Shown piece after piece: positions 34,616-47,707 of a DNA stretch of 61,893 bases (position 1 is the first letter of the stretch; each line of letters opens with the position of its first letter). The position numbers and the translations under genes are program-made. The stretch lies in assembly GCA_009746045.1 (NCBI GenBank), contig RPFO01000645.1, forward strand, positions 1,507,193 through 1,569,085, in the 5' to 3' direction. Origin of the DNA: Mesostigma viride. Its lineage: Eukaryota; Streptophyta; Mesostigmatophyceae; Mesostigmatales; Mesostigmataceae. The notes beneath the pieces are model-generated. The model searched no databases. It was given only the letters and a program-made list of their open reading frames with translations, and was not told the DNA's origin.

Positions 34616-35333
34616 GTGGGCCACGCGCTGCAGCAAGCCAGCCACGTCACAGACGAACTTGCTAAAAAACATCCAGGAATCCAGCGATGCAGCGCCAGGA
34701 CCCGCAACTTCATGGCTGCATCTGGCCGGAAAGAAGGCAAAAAGCTTACGCTCAACGAGCTAAGAAAGCAGGAAAGCGCTATCTTAGAACGTTTAATACA
34801 AGAACGTACCATAACGGGCATTTATTCGTGCTCAGGCGCACAAGAAAGGCCACCCTTTCATGGAGAGGTCGGGCGCGCATCGCGCAGGCCTAATGTTATC
34901 TTACCGCAAAATGACGGGAAAGGTAAAGATAGCAGCGGGAATTTTTACGGCTTTAGAAACATCATTAAACTAGCTTCCATTAGGACCATCAAAACTGGCA
35001 ACAATCGACAATCACACCTGCAGGCATCAATTATACTTTATTCATCCCGACAGAAATTCAGGCCGGACCCCCCTGCCGATGGTAAAGAAAAAGAGCCCGC
35101 GACATTATAGATCGCAACTATCCCACCATAAATTAGAATCAGTAACTAATTTTCTCCAAGAATCGAGCATTTTTTCTGCTTTCCGCGAGCCAGATTCGTC
35201 ACGTTTCGTCTAAAAGCAGTCGCCATGGCCACTTCCGCAAGGGGTGCGCGCACCGTGCACCCACTTTTCACGGTACGGAGGGTACCGCGGAATTTTTTTG
35301 GCGCGGAAAATATTCGCCGCGCCGAGTCCCCTT
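34616..35333 (+). repeat. Diverged inverted repeat, left copy
   Basis: The last 130 bp (35205-35333) closely match the inverse of 40647-40778 (shared GCAGTCGCCATGGCCACTTC, then GCACCGTGCACCCACTTTTC). Weaker but collinear similarity extends outward to about 34650. The inner end of both copies is CCCCTTAA. The left copy has a plus frame of 164 codons (34616-35110) with a charged segment (KKLTLNELRKQESAILERLI) that is matched, in decayed form, in the right copy, so both may descend from a coding sequence. Confidence 0.7.
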
Positions 35334-36161
35334 AACCATGCATGCATGCCCGTCGTCTCCAAATTACATTACATGCACGTGACGGCGTGTTCCCTCGGTC
35401 ATGGTGCGCGGCGGTGCCAGCTGGACTGATGTCATGCCCTCCACGTAGGCTCGTTCTACATTTCAGAACTGATCCATGGCGCATAATTAGAATTTTGGAA
35501 GGTAGAATCAGGTTCTGAAGGTTCTACATAGTAGCCTAGTAAGGGTACACTAACATGTAGCCCAGTAGTTACTAATCCTGCGATCATGATGGAATATACA
35601 TGTAGTGATACTAATCGATACATGTAGTACACATGGTTGGCGCACAGAATGTTGTACAACCTGCCCTACATGTCGGAAAAACGCACACTCTGACAAACGT
35701 GATTGGAATATATTGTACAACATCATCACTAACGCTACATCCGGAACTGTTCTAGTGAATAGCATTACAATGTACTCCCCCGGCAGGTGTGGGTGCCCGA
35801 GTACTTGGAGTCTGAACACGCAGTGTCGACTCCTATTGGTGCAAAGGCATTTTTGTCGTCTCTTCATTTTTTATTCTCCGTTACCACTATATATTGTACA
35901 ATAGCATGTAGGATGGTACATCCAGAACTGTTCGAGCGAATAGCAGGGGGATCTACACCCCGGTGGGGATCTACACCCTACCCCAATGCCTGGATGAGAC
36001 CGGCAGTCGCCGTGTCGGATCCTTTTTGCGGCATGTCAGTTTTCAGGGTTCTTTTTTTTTAGTTTTTTTCCCTTTTTTTTTTTTTTCTCCATTTTTACAA
36101 ATCAGATTTTTTCAGAACAGTGCATACGGCTAAGCTTTCATTTCGCAAGACAATTCTTACG
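35334..36161. other. No gene; short dispersed repeat
   Basis: TCC(G/A)GAACTGTTC followed within a few bases by GAATAGCA occurs at about 35740 and 35918, again in the arm of the following palindrome (about 36456), and inverted at about 36586-36611. No ORF supported. Confidence 0.55.
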
Positions 36162-36910
36162 GCACCTTCCAAAGTCCCTGGTGTGTGTCAGTGCAGCGTC
36201 GACATGGCATGCGTGGAGGATATTTGCGTACGTACGACGAATCATGTGAAACGACTGGTCCAACCTGAAAAATTTTGAATTTTTGCCGTGTCCAGTAACG
36301 GTCCTAGGTTGCACCCGCGGGCCGTTCCGGCAGCTGTACAGAATAGATCAGAAAGATACGCCGCGGAATGACGCCAGTGCCCGGCAAATGTGAGTCGGGA
36401 ACTGAACAGTCACTACAAACGTCGAAAATCTATTGCTCCACCCCCCAAAAAAGCGTTCCGGAACTGTTCGAAGCGAATAGCACTGACAGGATTCGAACCT
36501 GCGTCCAGAGTGAGGTTGCGGAGTGAGGGAGGCCAGCCATCATGGTCCGCACACAAATCTGGCTCGGGTCCGATCCCTGTCAGTGCTCTTCGCTTCGAAC
36601 AGGTCCGGAACGCTTTTTTGTGGGGGTGGAGCAATAAATACTCGACATTTGCAGTGACTGTTCAGTTCCGGGCTCACAAATGATTTGCCGGGCACAGGCG
36701 TCGTTGCGCGGCGTATCTTTGTGATCTTTTCTGTACAGCTGTCGGAACGGCCCGCGGGTGCAACCTAGGACCGTTACTGGACACGGAAAAAATTTAAAAT
36801 TTTTCAGGTTGGACCAGTCGTTTCACATGATTCGTCGTACGTACGCAAATATCCTCCACGCATGCCATGTCGACGCTGCACTGACACACACCAGGGACTT
36901 TGGAAGGTGC
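36162..36910. repeat. 749-bp imperfect palindrome
   Basis: Outer ends are GCACCTTCC and GGAAGGTGC; arms of about 340-360 bp are centred near 36536, with small indels between them. The core contains AGGATTCGAACCTGC (36488-36502), the inverse of a tRNA T-arm/B-box (GCAGGTTCGAATCCT, a fully paired 5-bp stem with a TTCGAAT loop). It is flanked by paired AGCACTGACAGG and CCTGTCAGTGCT. Probably a foldback element; no protein. Confidence 0.85.
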
Positions 36911-37015
36911 GCACCCTGCCCGCCCAGGTAATTGATGCGGTGTTTTGCAGGCGCGCACCGCCGGATGCGCCCACCACGCCCGCCACCGCACGTCCAGTGA
37001 CCGACTGTGGTCCAC

Positions 37016-37800
37016 GTTCTTTTTCGCCTGCGGGTGCAGCCCCCATAATGCGTACGAGCAGCTTCACGGCTTTCTTCTTTGGAAATCAAGAACAACGGGC
37101 CTGACAACAACAACAACGACAGCAGCATCAGCAACAACAAGAGTGAGTTGCGGGATTTTACGTACGTGGTTTTCCTAATTTTTTTTCACCTGGCATGTTG
37201 AGTATTCATCCCATTTTGCGTCATGACGGCTTCCTGAACGACGACTCTCTCTCCCTCTCCCTCTCCCCCCCCTCTCCCTCTTATTTTTCACCAGGTTTTT
37301 CATGCCGATTTTAAATCCCTTTTGCGTCATGCTCCTTGTAGCGTGATGTCGTCAATTGTCACTCACAACAATACTATCATTGTGGTTCGTTCTTTTTCGC
37401 CTGCGGGTGCAGGTCACGAGCGTTGCGTACGAGCAGCACGTGCATGCTCATCATTAAATCAAGAACAACGGGCCTGACAACAAGAACAACGACAGCAGCA
37501 TCAGCAACAACAAGAGTGAGTTGCGGGATTTTATGTACGTTGTTTTTCTCATGTTTTTTCACCTGTCATGTTGAGTATTCATCCCATTTTGCGTCATGCC
37601 GGCTTCCTGAACGACGACTCTCTCTCCCTCTCCCTCTCCCCCCCCTCTCCCTCTTATTTTTCACCGGGTTTTTCATGCCGATTTTTAATCCCTTTTGCGT
37701 CATGCTCCTTGTAGCGTGATGTCGTCAATTGTCACTCACAACAATGCTATCATTGTGGTTCGTTCTTTTTCGCCTGCGGGTGCAGGTCACGAGCGTTGCG
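37016..37800. repeat. 372-bp tandem repeat, about two copies
   Basis: TTCTTTTTCGCCTGCGGGTG recurs near 37018, 37390 and 37763. Each unit contains GACAGCAGCATCAGCAACAA, GTGAGTTGCGGGATTTTA and a CTCTCCCTCTCCC run. GTGAGT and GGGTGCAG resemble splice sites, so repeated exons are possible but unproven. Confidence 0.8.
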
Positions 37801-37846
37801 TGCGGTGCGTCATCAATCCAAGAACAAAACACGATGTGGCTAAACC

Positions 37847-38966
<1,120 letters not shown>

Positions 38967-39100
38967 CTTACGGTTACGCTTACGCTTACGGTTACGCTTA
39001 CGCTTACGCTTACGCTTACGCTTACGCTTACGCTTACGCTTACGCTTACGCTTACGCTTACGCTTACGCTTACGCTTACGCTTACGCTTACGCTTACGCA
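38967..39100. repeat. CTTACG hexanucleotide microsatellite
   Basis: About 22 copies of CTTACG, with CGGTTACG variants at the left end, running into the assembly gap. It has telomere-like period but not a known plant or algal telomere sequence. Confidence 0.95.
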
Positions 39101-39393
39101 NNNNNNNNNNNNNNNNNNNNNNNNNNNNNNNNNNNNNNNNNNNNNNNNNNNNNNNNNNNNNNNNNNNNNNNNNNNNNNNNNNNNNNNNNNNNNNNNNNNN
39201 NNNNNNNNNNNNNNNNNNNNNNNNNNNNNNNNNNNNNNNNNNNNNNNNNNNNNNNNNNNNNNNNNNNNNNNNNNNNNNNNNNNNNNNNNNNNNNNNNNNN
39301 NNNNNNNNNNNNNNNNNNNNNNNNNNNNNNNNNNNNNNNNNNNNNNNNNNNNNNNNNNNNNNNNNNNNNNNNNNNNNNNNNNNNNNNNNNNNN
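39101..39393. other. Assembly gap (293 N)
   Basis: Unresolved bases inside the microsatellite complex; true length unknown. Confidence 1.
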
Positions 39394-40072
<679 letters not shown>

Positions 40073-40189
40073 TCCACCCACCACCCCCCTCCCTTTTACA
40101 AACACCATAATTCTGCCAACGTCACTCTTCTTGGACAGCCAAAAAAAAAATGACAAATCGCTGACCACAATGTTTCCTTATTATCAGAG

Positions 40190-40630
40190 CACATGACCAA
40201 CATTGGCTGTGATAGTTACGCCCGCCGTCGTTTCTTTCCTTACTGTCAGAGCACATGACCAACATTGGTTGTGCTAGTTACGCCCGCCGTCGTTTCTTTT
40301 GCCTTTTCGATGTCGAAATATATCTCGTGAAAGATGTCCCCCCATCAGGTAACTTGTCTTCTTGAAAGCTACATCTTTCCAGAATAGTTAAGCCCGCCGT
40401 CGTTTCTTTAGCATCTTCGATGTCTAAGTATTTGTCGTGTAAGTTGCATTCTAGTCAGGTCCATTGTCCCTTGTGATATCAATGTATCCCATAATAGTTA
40501 CGCCCGCCGTCGTTTCTTTTTTATTTTCGATGTCGAAGAATGTGTCGTGAGTGTTGTTGCGCGTTCAGGTCCAATGTCTTCTTGTGATATCAATGTATCC
40601 TGAGATGGTTACGCCCGCCGTCGTTTCTCT
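40190..40630 (+). repeat. Tandem array of hairpin motif, five copies
   Basis: TTACGCCCGCCGTCGTTTCT starts at 40216, 40278, 40388, 40499 and 40609 (third copy TTAAGCCC). The last three intervals are about 110 bp and also share TTCGATGTC(G/T)AA, GTCGTG and TGATATCAATGTATCC. The motif is a variant of that found in introns of the gene cluster at 44.4-51.1 kb. Confidence 0.85.
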
Positions 40631-40646
40631 TTCCGTCTCGTTCGCT

Positions 40647-41350
40647 TTAAGGGGACGTGGCGCGCCGAATATTTTCCGCGCCAAAAAATTCGCGGTACCA
40701 GCCGTACCGTGAAAAGTGGGTGCACGGTGGGCGCACCCCTTGCGGAAGTGGCCATGGCGACTGCGTTTAGGCGAAACTAGCAATGTAGGGCTAGAGAAAT
40801 GCCAAAAAATTGCTCGAATGTTGAATACGATGATTTAATGATGTTGGGTTGTGGCGGCAAGTAGCTGGTTTACAATATCGCTGCTTTCTTTTACTGCCAT
40901 CGGCATGGGGGGTAAACTGCATTTTTTGGTCGCGCGGAATAAAATAGAATTCGTGATAGCGGCAGTAAATTCTCAGTTTTTGGGGTCTTTTTGATCGTGA
41001 AGGATGCATTAATATCGGTAGCATTGACTTCCAAACCGAACTGGTGCTTTTTGCTTCATTTTCGGCCATTCTCGGTAAGTAATTCTTCAGGCCTGCGCAG
41101 TGCATGTCGGAACCTTCCATGGAAGAACGGCCGTTGTTGCGCGCCTGAGCGAGGGATCTGCGAGGGCAAGGTAGATATTTGTCGCGAATGTTATGTGCTA
41201 TCAGTTCTTTCTTCTATGAGCTCATCGTTCGAAGGTTTTTGCGTTCTTTTTGGGCAGTTTCCGCCAGCTAGCTCGCCGTTGCTTGCCGAATACCTGGCAG
41301 CTTTAGATTGTTTTCGTTGATGTCGTGGTCAGGGCCGCTTCAGTCGAAGC
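40647..41350 (-). repeat. Diverged inverted repeat, right copy
   Basis: Counterpart of 34616-35333. The first 130 bp are close, then similarity declines outward; TTAAGGGGACG marks the inner end. Confidence 0.65.
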
Positions 41351-43020
41351 CTATAGCTTCTCGGGAAGGTTTAGGGCATTTCATAAAACTTGTTCTGGCA
41401 AGGATGGTGTGCGTATGGACGCTTCTTGTTGTGTGAGAGTGACGCACCCTCTCTTCGCAGCGGCATCACAGCGCTCATGCGCTGGAGGACCGCCAATGGT
41501 TTCTTTCCATTTGATCGTGCAGGGGAGGAAGTGTTTTATTGACGATCATGTTGGAGATATTGCATTTGTGTGACTGCATGTAGATAGCTGCCACCATTGG
41601 TTTATTTGAGCTTTCCCTTGATATGATGATGTGAAAAGACTGCGATGTGCTGAACCAACCATGGTTGACATGGTTGACTGCATGCAAGCTTTGTATGCCA
41701 TGATCTCCTCGGTTCCTTGCCCTCCATAGTTCCCATCTCAGGTAGGGCAGTGACGTAGTTGTTTCTGTGTTGATTAGCTTGGTAGGCATAAACCTTACAC
41801 TCTAACCTGGGAGAAACATAGATAATGCTGGTTAGGCAATTTTAGTGCCATCATCATTATTGCTATTCACATGCTCATATGTCTGGCCATGCTCGAGGGA
41901 GGGTGAAGGTGTATGAGGTGTGTGGCCACCCCTTTGTACCTCATAACATATTCAGCATGTATTTGATGCATGTTGGATGGCATGTAAAGTGTAATTGTGT
42001 TTACTTGGTTACTGAGTGGTCCTTAGCGCCTGTCAGGTGGTCGTCTAGGGAACCCATCAGTGCGTGTCACAGTGACCCCAAACCTTGAGCATGTGTCGTC
42101 TTCAGTGTGCAAGAGTTAATTATATGTGCTTTTGGTCATAGATTTGCTGAGTTCTAATCATGAAGTTTAAAGGTAACCTTGGGTTGACTATTGTGTATGC
42201 TCTCTTGGCATGTATGCCTAACGATCGTGTTGCTATGCTTGGGCTGGCAAGGTTGGCCATGCCGAGGGCAGGTGAGGGCAGATGAGGTGCCTAGCTGTTT
42301 GCTTATGTTTTGTGATCGAGTAGGGCATGCTTTCAGGCTTTTTGGATGGAAAACATCATGCCTAACTGGCCTTGTACAAAGAAAAACATCCTTTAGCGCA
42401 TGTTCAGGTTTTAGCACGTTTAACTTTATAACTTGAGCTAGACTTGTCGGAATGACCTGGGACTTGGAAGACCGTTGTCCCCCTGTTAGACGGATTTTCG
42501 CTGCAGAAAAAAGTATTTTTTTGACGTGTTTATAAAAAGTTATTCCCAATGTCCGGTAAAAAAGGGGTCGTTTTGCGGGGAAATTAATAACTGTTCGAGG
42601 TTTTGCCCTTTCCATGATGTAAATAGCTCAGCAAGCTACAAACTCAGGGAACTAAGAACGCTGCAGACAGTTTTGCAAATAAATGTGTGCATTGGCTGGG
42701 GCATACCCAGCCCTAATTAGCGTCTTTTGCTATTTATAGCGCATTATTGGCGTATATATGGGGGTAGTACCCCCAACAAGTGCATGGACAACTCACTAGA
42801 GATGTTATTTAGTGCCCCCAATCATAACTTAGCATTGTGCAAATGAATTTCAAGTGATATTAGCATAGGTCAATTTTTAAGGGTTTTGGGGTGCCACCTC
42901 CCCTTAAAATATCTAATGAAGATTGTAGCATCGTCCATTCGCTTTTCTTATAGAATGATAAACGTTCACCTAAAACAAATTACTATATACACCCGTTAAA
43001 CAACCCCCCCTCGAAATGAC
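41351..43020. other. No gene recognised
   Basis: Unique sequence; frames are short and of non-coding composition. Confidence 0.5.
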
Positions 43021-43038
43021 TCCATGGTTGCAGAACAA

Positions 43039-43263
43039 ATGTCTGAAGAAGAACCAAAAAAATGCTTCGGAAACCACAAGCGCAAAAGGAAAGCCAATGA
43101 CAACTTAGAGACCCTCTCGGAGGATGTGCCGGAGTTGGTTTCTTCGGATGACGAGTTTGAATACTCAAAAACATCAGGGGGACAAGTTCTTGAGAAAGCC
43201 TGGAAGGTCTTTATGACGCATGTATTTGTGGGATGGCTAAAAAAAAACTATTCCGATGAATAG
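43039..43263 (+). CDS. Small charged protein, possible nuclear
   Basis: 74 codons from ATG 43039 (ATG 43024 would add five residues, but GGTTGCAG lies between and resembles a 3' splice site). A basic patch NHKRKRKAND suggests a nuclear localisation signal; it is followed by an acidic stretch and a hydrophobic C-terminus (VFMTHVFVGWL). AATAAATTAATGTTTAT follows the stop by about 18 bp; the same 17-mer follows the next gene. No family recognised. Confidence 0.55.
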   Translation: MSEEEPKKCFGNHKRKRKANDNLETLSEDVPELVSSDDEFEYSKTSGGQVLEKAWKVFMTHVFVGWLKKNYSDE

Positions 43264-43280
43264 TAACGTTCATATAAAAT

Positions 43281-43297
43281 AATAAATTAATGTTTAT
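43281..43297 (+). terminator. Shared 3' element with AATAAA
   Basis: AATAAATTAATGTTTAT, repeated at about 44135-44151 after the MYND gene. A likely polyadenylation-region element common to neighbouring genes. Confidence 0.55.
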
Positions 43298-43329
43298 GAA
43301 TTTTTTTGTTCGTTTTTTCCCTGATAAAG

Positions 43330-44085
43330 ATGGAGTCCGAGATCGTGAATGAAGTCTTCGGAAGCGTCCTTCAAAACGTTTACAAACAAGTTCGCTTTCT
43401 GTCGCGTGTCATATTCGAGGAAGTTCGAGTCGCGCAGGAGAGGACAGGCCGCCACTTGGCCGTTTTATTGGCGTTTGATTCGTTCAGCCAAATGGAGAGA
43501 ATTATGTACGCCCAGCTAGCTGATATGAACTTCTGTATTCAAGAGGGTTTTTTCAGACCACAGATGGATCTAAGAGTGCCAATAGACCCAAGGACGGAGT
43601 TCCGCCTTTTGGTGTCGTTCATTACAAAGGGGCCAAAGATAGAGTTGGGGGAAGAGGAAGGGGCTCAGCTTGGGTGCACCTACGGGCGCGCATTTTACCC
43701 GAATGTTACGCATTCTCTGCGCGTGAGGGCTGATGCATGTGTAGGGGCAGTACCCCTCAACATGAACTTTTTCTTGCTCTCTGACCCGATCGTGAGGGAT
43801 GGGGATCGCATGCGTGGTATGCGAAAGTGCTCCAAGGAGGGGTGTGGGTGCGAAACAGGACCTCATCTCAAGTGGTGTAGAGGATGTAGGGATGCCAGAT
43901 ATTGCAGTGAGGAGTGCCAGCGTGCGGACTGGAGTAGGCATAAGGATAGATGCGAACGTCTGAGGCAAGCGAGGGAGGTGCTGGCAGGGGTGAAGTGGGG
44001 GGTTAACATGACGACGATACTGGATAAAACTATGGGGTCTGATGTCGACTTCTCCTTCAACTTCTACGACGGCTCTGCCTCTTAG
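43330..44085 (+). CDS. MYND zinc-finger protein
   Basis: 251 residues from ATG 43330, directly preceded by AG (CTGATAAAG), so an upstream intron or trans-splice acceptor is possible. The C-terminal MYND finger shows Cys167, Cys172/174, Cys183, Cys186, Cys192, Cys196, His204 and Cys208 in the standard C-C-C-C-C-C-H-C order (KCSKEGCGC, WCRGCRDARYCSEECQ, RHKDRC). MYND domains mediate protein-protein contacts, often in transcriptional regulators. The N-terminal 160 residues match no family I recognise. It sits 66 bp from the preceding stop. Confidence 0.88.
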   Translation: MESEIVNEVFGSVLQNVYKQVRFLSRVIFEEVRVAQERTGRHLAVLLAFDSFSQMERIMYAQLADMNFCIQEGFFRPQMDLRVPIDPRTEFRLLVSFITKGPKIELGEEEGAQLGCTYGRAFYPNVTHSLRVRADACVGAVPLNMNFFLLSDPIVRDGDRMRGMRKCSKEGCGCETGPHLKWCRGCRDARYCSEECQRADWSRHKDRCERLRQAREVLAGVKWGVNMTTILDKTMGSDVDFSFNFYDGSAS

Positions 44086-44242
44086 AAAAACTTGAAATGT
44101 AGAGTAATAACTTGTTTATATCATGTTATTTTTAATAAATTAATGTTTATTTATAACGTATCATTTTCCTCCTACGCGCAGGAAATGGTGGAGGTTAAGG
44201 AGAGTTTGGCCAAAAGGCAAAGGACCGACACACTTCGACAAA

Positions 44243-44368
44243 ATGGAAGGAGTCAAAATAGTTGAGGATTACTGGCTCGCTTCCGATTCGACTCCTCGTC
44301 CGAGTCCGGTGATACCGGACAGTGTCAAAGTCTGGAAGGTTTCAGCACATCAATCGCACATTGAATAG
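44243..44368 (+). CDS. Candidate 41-residue ORF
   Basis: MEGVKIVEDYWLASDSTPRP then VIPDSVKVWKV-type sequence, ending TAG. It may be an exon: TACGCGCAG at about 44175-44183 could be a 3' splice site. Protein-like composition but short. Confidence 0.35.
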   Translation: MEGVKIVEDYWLASDSTPRPSPVIPDSVKVWKVSAHQSHIE

Positions 44369-44401
44369 ATAATGTTTTATCGCCATATTGCTGTTCGACA
44401 A

Positions 44402-44680
44402 GTTGCGCCTTGGGGCGTTTCTTTGCGCCAAATTTAAACCTTCGTATTAATAAACAAGTACAATAAAAAAATTTCAAAACGTTTTTTGAATTTTATTTTC
44501 CGGGGCCGGTATGATATGAGTTGCGCCCGCCGGCGTTTCTCTGGTGTTGAATGCACCCCCTCTACATACACATTGTATTGTCTGGACATTCGTATGTAGT
44601 GACAATCGTAGTCGATGTGATTGCCATTCGTTTGTACGTAGAAAGTGGTTGTTGAGGAAGTTGCGCCCCAGGGCGTTTCT
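44402..44680 (+). repeat. Three hairpin motifs between genes
   Basis: Copies at 44402, 44520 and 44660: TTGCGCCTTGGGGCGTTTCT, TTGCGCCCGCCGGCGTTTCT and TTGCGCCCCAGGGCGTTTCT. The inner bases differ but keep CGCC/GGCG pairing, as expected for a selected hairpin. Confidence 0.8.
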
Positions 44681-44786
44681 TTGTTGCATTTTCTTCAAAT
44701 TTTAGCTCGCATAAATAGATGAAGATGACTGCCAGTTTTTTTTAATAATATAAACTACTCGCGGCCGGTATGTTCTGGTTTCGCAG

Positions 44787-45521
44787 ATGTCCAGTCTGAC
44801 GGTCGACATAAGGGGACGTCCATATCAGGACGCTGTTTTCCGGATTTTTGAGAAGGATCCCGAAAAGAAGTGCCGGGATAGGAAATGTAAAAAGCTGTCA
44901 ATTACCGACATGGGTCTGTGTGGGGAACACATCGTAGCTTTCGGAAAGGACATGATTTCCCGTCATCTGCAACAATACGTTGACAACAATTGTGTGGGAG
45001 GGGCGCAGATGGACGTCCTTCTTGAGGATGGAGTGGACGGAGCCAAAAGGGCTGTAATTCGGCTGTCGGAAATGGATGATGACAAAGAGGACGTGAACAT
45101 TCGCCTTAGGAGGCACGACGACAACACGGCCGATTGTGTGTTTGGGTCTGGAGGAATGGAGGATGAGAGCCAGGTCTTCCATGATGCCGCGGAGAAGGTG
45201 GTTGAATGGATGATGGGTTGGTCAAATCTTGACGTACGCATATTCAACCGTCTGACGTCTGATTTCCTTCTTAGGGGAAGTTTCAAGATGGTTGACCGTG
45301 CAAGGCAGTCCAGGAACCAGCTATCCCTTTCCATGGCCAGTCCGATCGCACGCATGATTGAGGAGGGCCCTCTTCCGCGCAACCTTGCCTCGAGATTTCG
45401 AAAATACCGTGAAGGGCTCGACCGAAAATCTGCAGCGATTTCCCATTCGCGAACCACTTATGGGTCGACGGAGGTGGTAACGGAATTTTTTTGCATTTCC
45501 TTGCCAAATGATTCTTTATGA
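44787..45521 (+). CDS. Unknown 244-residue protein
   Basis: ATG 44787 immediately follows TTTCGCAG, a good 3' splice acceptor. The N-terminus has a Cys cluster (KCRDRKCKKL, then GLCGEH), possibly a small metal-binding site, followed by an acidic middle (EMDDDKEDVN) and a basic C-terminal third (RFRKYREGLDRKSA). No family recognised. A hairpin motif lies 107 bp upstream (44660-44680) and another 42 bp after the stop (45563-45583). Confidence 0.6.
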   Translation: MSSLTVDIRGRPYQDAVFRIFEKDPEKKCRDRKCKKLSITDMGLCGEHIVAFGKDMISRHLQQYVDNNCVGGAQMDVLLEDGVDGAKRAVIRLSEMDDDKEDVNIRLRRHDDNTADCVFGSGGMEDESQVFHDAAEKVVEWMMGWSNLDVRIFNRLTSDFLLRGSFKMVDRARQSRNQLSLSMASPIARMIEEGPLPRNLASRFRKYREGLDRKSAAISHSRTTYGSTEVVTEFFCISLPNDSL

Positions 45522-45656
45522 GGGACATAAGAGTTGTTTGTATAGAGAGTGAATTGACGAAAGTTGCGACGGCGGTCGCATCTTTTAGTGCGTCGTTCTC
45601 TTGTTATGACTATCTGTTCATTCTGAATTATAACGTTGTTTGTACCTTGACATAAT

Positions 45657-47699
45657 CGGATTTCTCTGAAAATAGTTTCTTATAATGGGCGAGAACGAAC
45701 GCCGCAATCGAAGTGTTCCTGACGGCGGCAAAGATTACGTGGCACGCTCTTGGGGTTCCAGTTTCGCTGGCATGGCCGGCGACTAGGGCCGTTTTTAGCG
45801 GATGATAATCAGTTTGGATTTTGTAACTGGGTGATTAGTTACGGGCAGTTTTCGTTGTTGTTCAGGCGGTTAAAAAGGTCGTATTTATAAGGCCTTTTAA
45901 TTTTGTATGCTGGCCTGAAACTGCCTTTGATTGGCGACTAGTGTAGTTAAAAGTTCTGACTCGAATCATTTTGCTGACATTTCGTAGTTGCCGGTCTGAC
46001 ATTAGTTGTGTCAGTAAGGCTGGGATTTTTTTAGGGGCGTTGCCATGTAGCGTGTTGTGTCGTCTTTTTAGGGACCTTGCGAGGAAGGGGAAGGTCTTTT
46101 TTCTTGCATGACGCTGGGCACGCGTTGGCCGAGGCTATGGTGATGCAAGGAATGCCGACGCCTCCCCGGCCTTGTGCCCGCTCGGGCGCAGGGCTTAATT
46201 AAATTAACAGACGGGCGGCAGCCCCTGAGCTTCCGGTTTCACGGAAGTCACAGCGGCTGCCAAGTGTCCGGACTGATTCTCACTTTGGATCTGGGTCCGG
46301 ATGGTTGGGAATCTGCGCAGGAGGTTGGGCTGCGCTAGTGCAATATTCAGATCGAATATGAAGGGGAAGATCTGCTTGTCGAAACGGAAGGGCTGGCCTG
46401 CGTGGCAGCCTTGTACCTGAGGATGCTTGCGCTTCGGGTTAAGGTTCTGTGACGTTGGCTGGCCTGCCTTGGGCTGGTTCGTACCTGGGGATGCTTGCGC
46501 TCCGGGTTGGACTAGTTGAGGTCGTGACGATAATTTTAATAAATTTAAAAATATTTTCACTCACACCGTTGTTTGGCGCGCGGTCTCGGCGCTGGGGGTG
46601 AGGGCTGATATGCGGCCTTGATTATATGCCTAACGGTAAATCTGTTAGCATGGTAGGTGCGGGGGTGTGCCCCCTGTCAAGGACGATGCTCTCCTAAAGG
46701 GGTCGTGGCGAAATATAGTGAGAAACGAAACTTGGGGTTTCGGTAATTGCTTGATCGCTGTGTCTTCTGCTTTGTCTTCGCAACAACAACAACTCCTGTT
46801 GCCGATCAGAGGGGAGGCCTTCTTTGGGGTCGGTGGCGGGCCCTGCAAAGGGTCAATTCGCGAGAATGTGGTTACCTATAACAGTGCATCGATGCATCCA
46901 CAGCTGCTGGTGTTAAAACGGGGTCCATTGCGGCAGGGCATTCTCAATGGACACGCGGTCCTTGGAAAGAGGGGAGCGGCTTTGAGTCAGCCAGGCGTGG
47001 GGGAGTTGGGGTTTCGCAAACTTTGCTCGGAGAACTGCAAATGGCAGGGGACGCCATTTTGCTGTCCATTTTAAGCGACCACTTAATGTTTTCAATAAGA
47101 AGTTGGTGGAGTGGGAGCAATGGATACACGAATCGGATTTCTCTGAAAATAGTTTCTTATAATGGGCGAGAACGAACGCCGCAATCGAAGTGTTCCTGAC
47201 GGCGGCAAAGATTACGTGGCACGCTCTTGGGGTTCCAGTTTCGCTGGCATGGCCGGCGACTAGGGCCGTTTTTAGCGGATGATAATCAGTTTGGATTTTG
47301 TAACTGGGTGATTAGTTACGGGCAGTTTTCGTTGTTGTTCAGGCGGTTAAAAAGGTCGTATTTATAAGGCCTTTTAATTTTGTATGCTGGCCTGAAACTG
47401 CCTTTGATTGGCGACTAGTGTAGTTAAAAGTTCTGACTCGAATCATTTTGCTGACATTTCGTAGTTGCCGGTCTGACATTAGTTGTGTCAGTAAGGCTGG
47501 GATTTTTTTAGGGGCGTTGCCATGTAGCGTGTTGTGTCGTCTTTTTAGGGACCTTGCGAGGAAGGGGAAGGTCTTTTTTCTTGCCCACCCACCCTCCCTG
47601 TGTTTTGTTGTCTTGGGGTTTCGCAAACTTTGCTCGGAGAACTGCAAATGGCAGGGGACGCCATTTTGCTGTCCATTTTAAGCGACCACTTAATGTTTT
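45657..47699 (+). mobile_element. Short element C: split-direct-repeat retroelement, 3' truncated
   Basis: A1 45657-46107; internal 46108-47005; B1 47006-47129; GAAT (47130-47133); A2 47134-47584; linker to 47612 starting CCCACCCACCCTCCC (47584-47598); B2 47613-47699, missing its last 37 bp or so. A1 and A2 are both 451 bp. The A start CGGATTTCTCTGAAAATAGT is homologous to element B and DIRS2. The internal part shares GGC(C/T)GAGGCTATGG-type sequence with element B. It lies in what seems to be the intron or leader upstream of the gene at 47778. Confidence 0.85.
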
Positions 47700-47707
47700 T
47701 ATATTGA

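Noticed and set aside
36479-36587. A complete tRNA gene in the palindrome core
   Set aside because: Acceptor-like ends and a T-arm-like stem are present, but no D-arm, A box or plausible anticodon arm could be placed in the 109-nt span; treated as B-box-like only.
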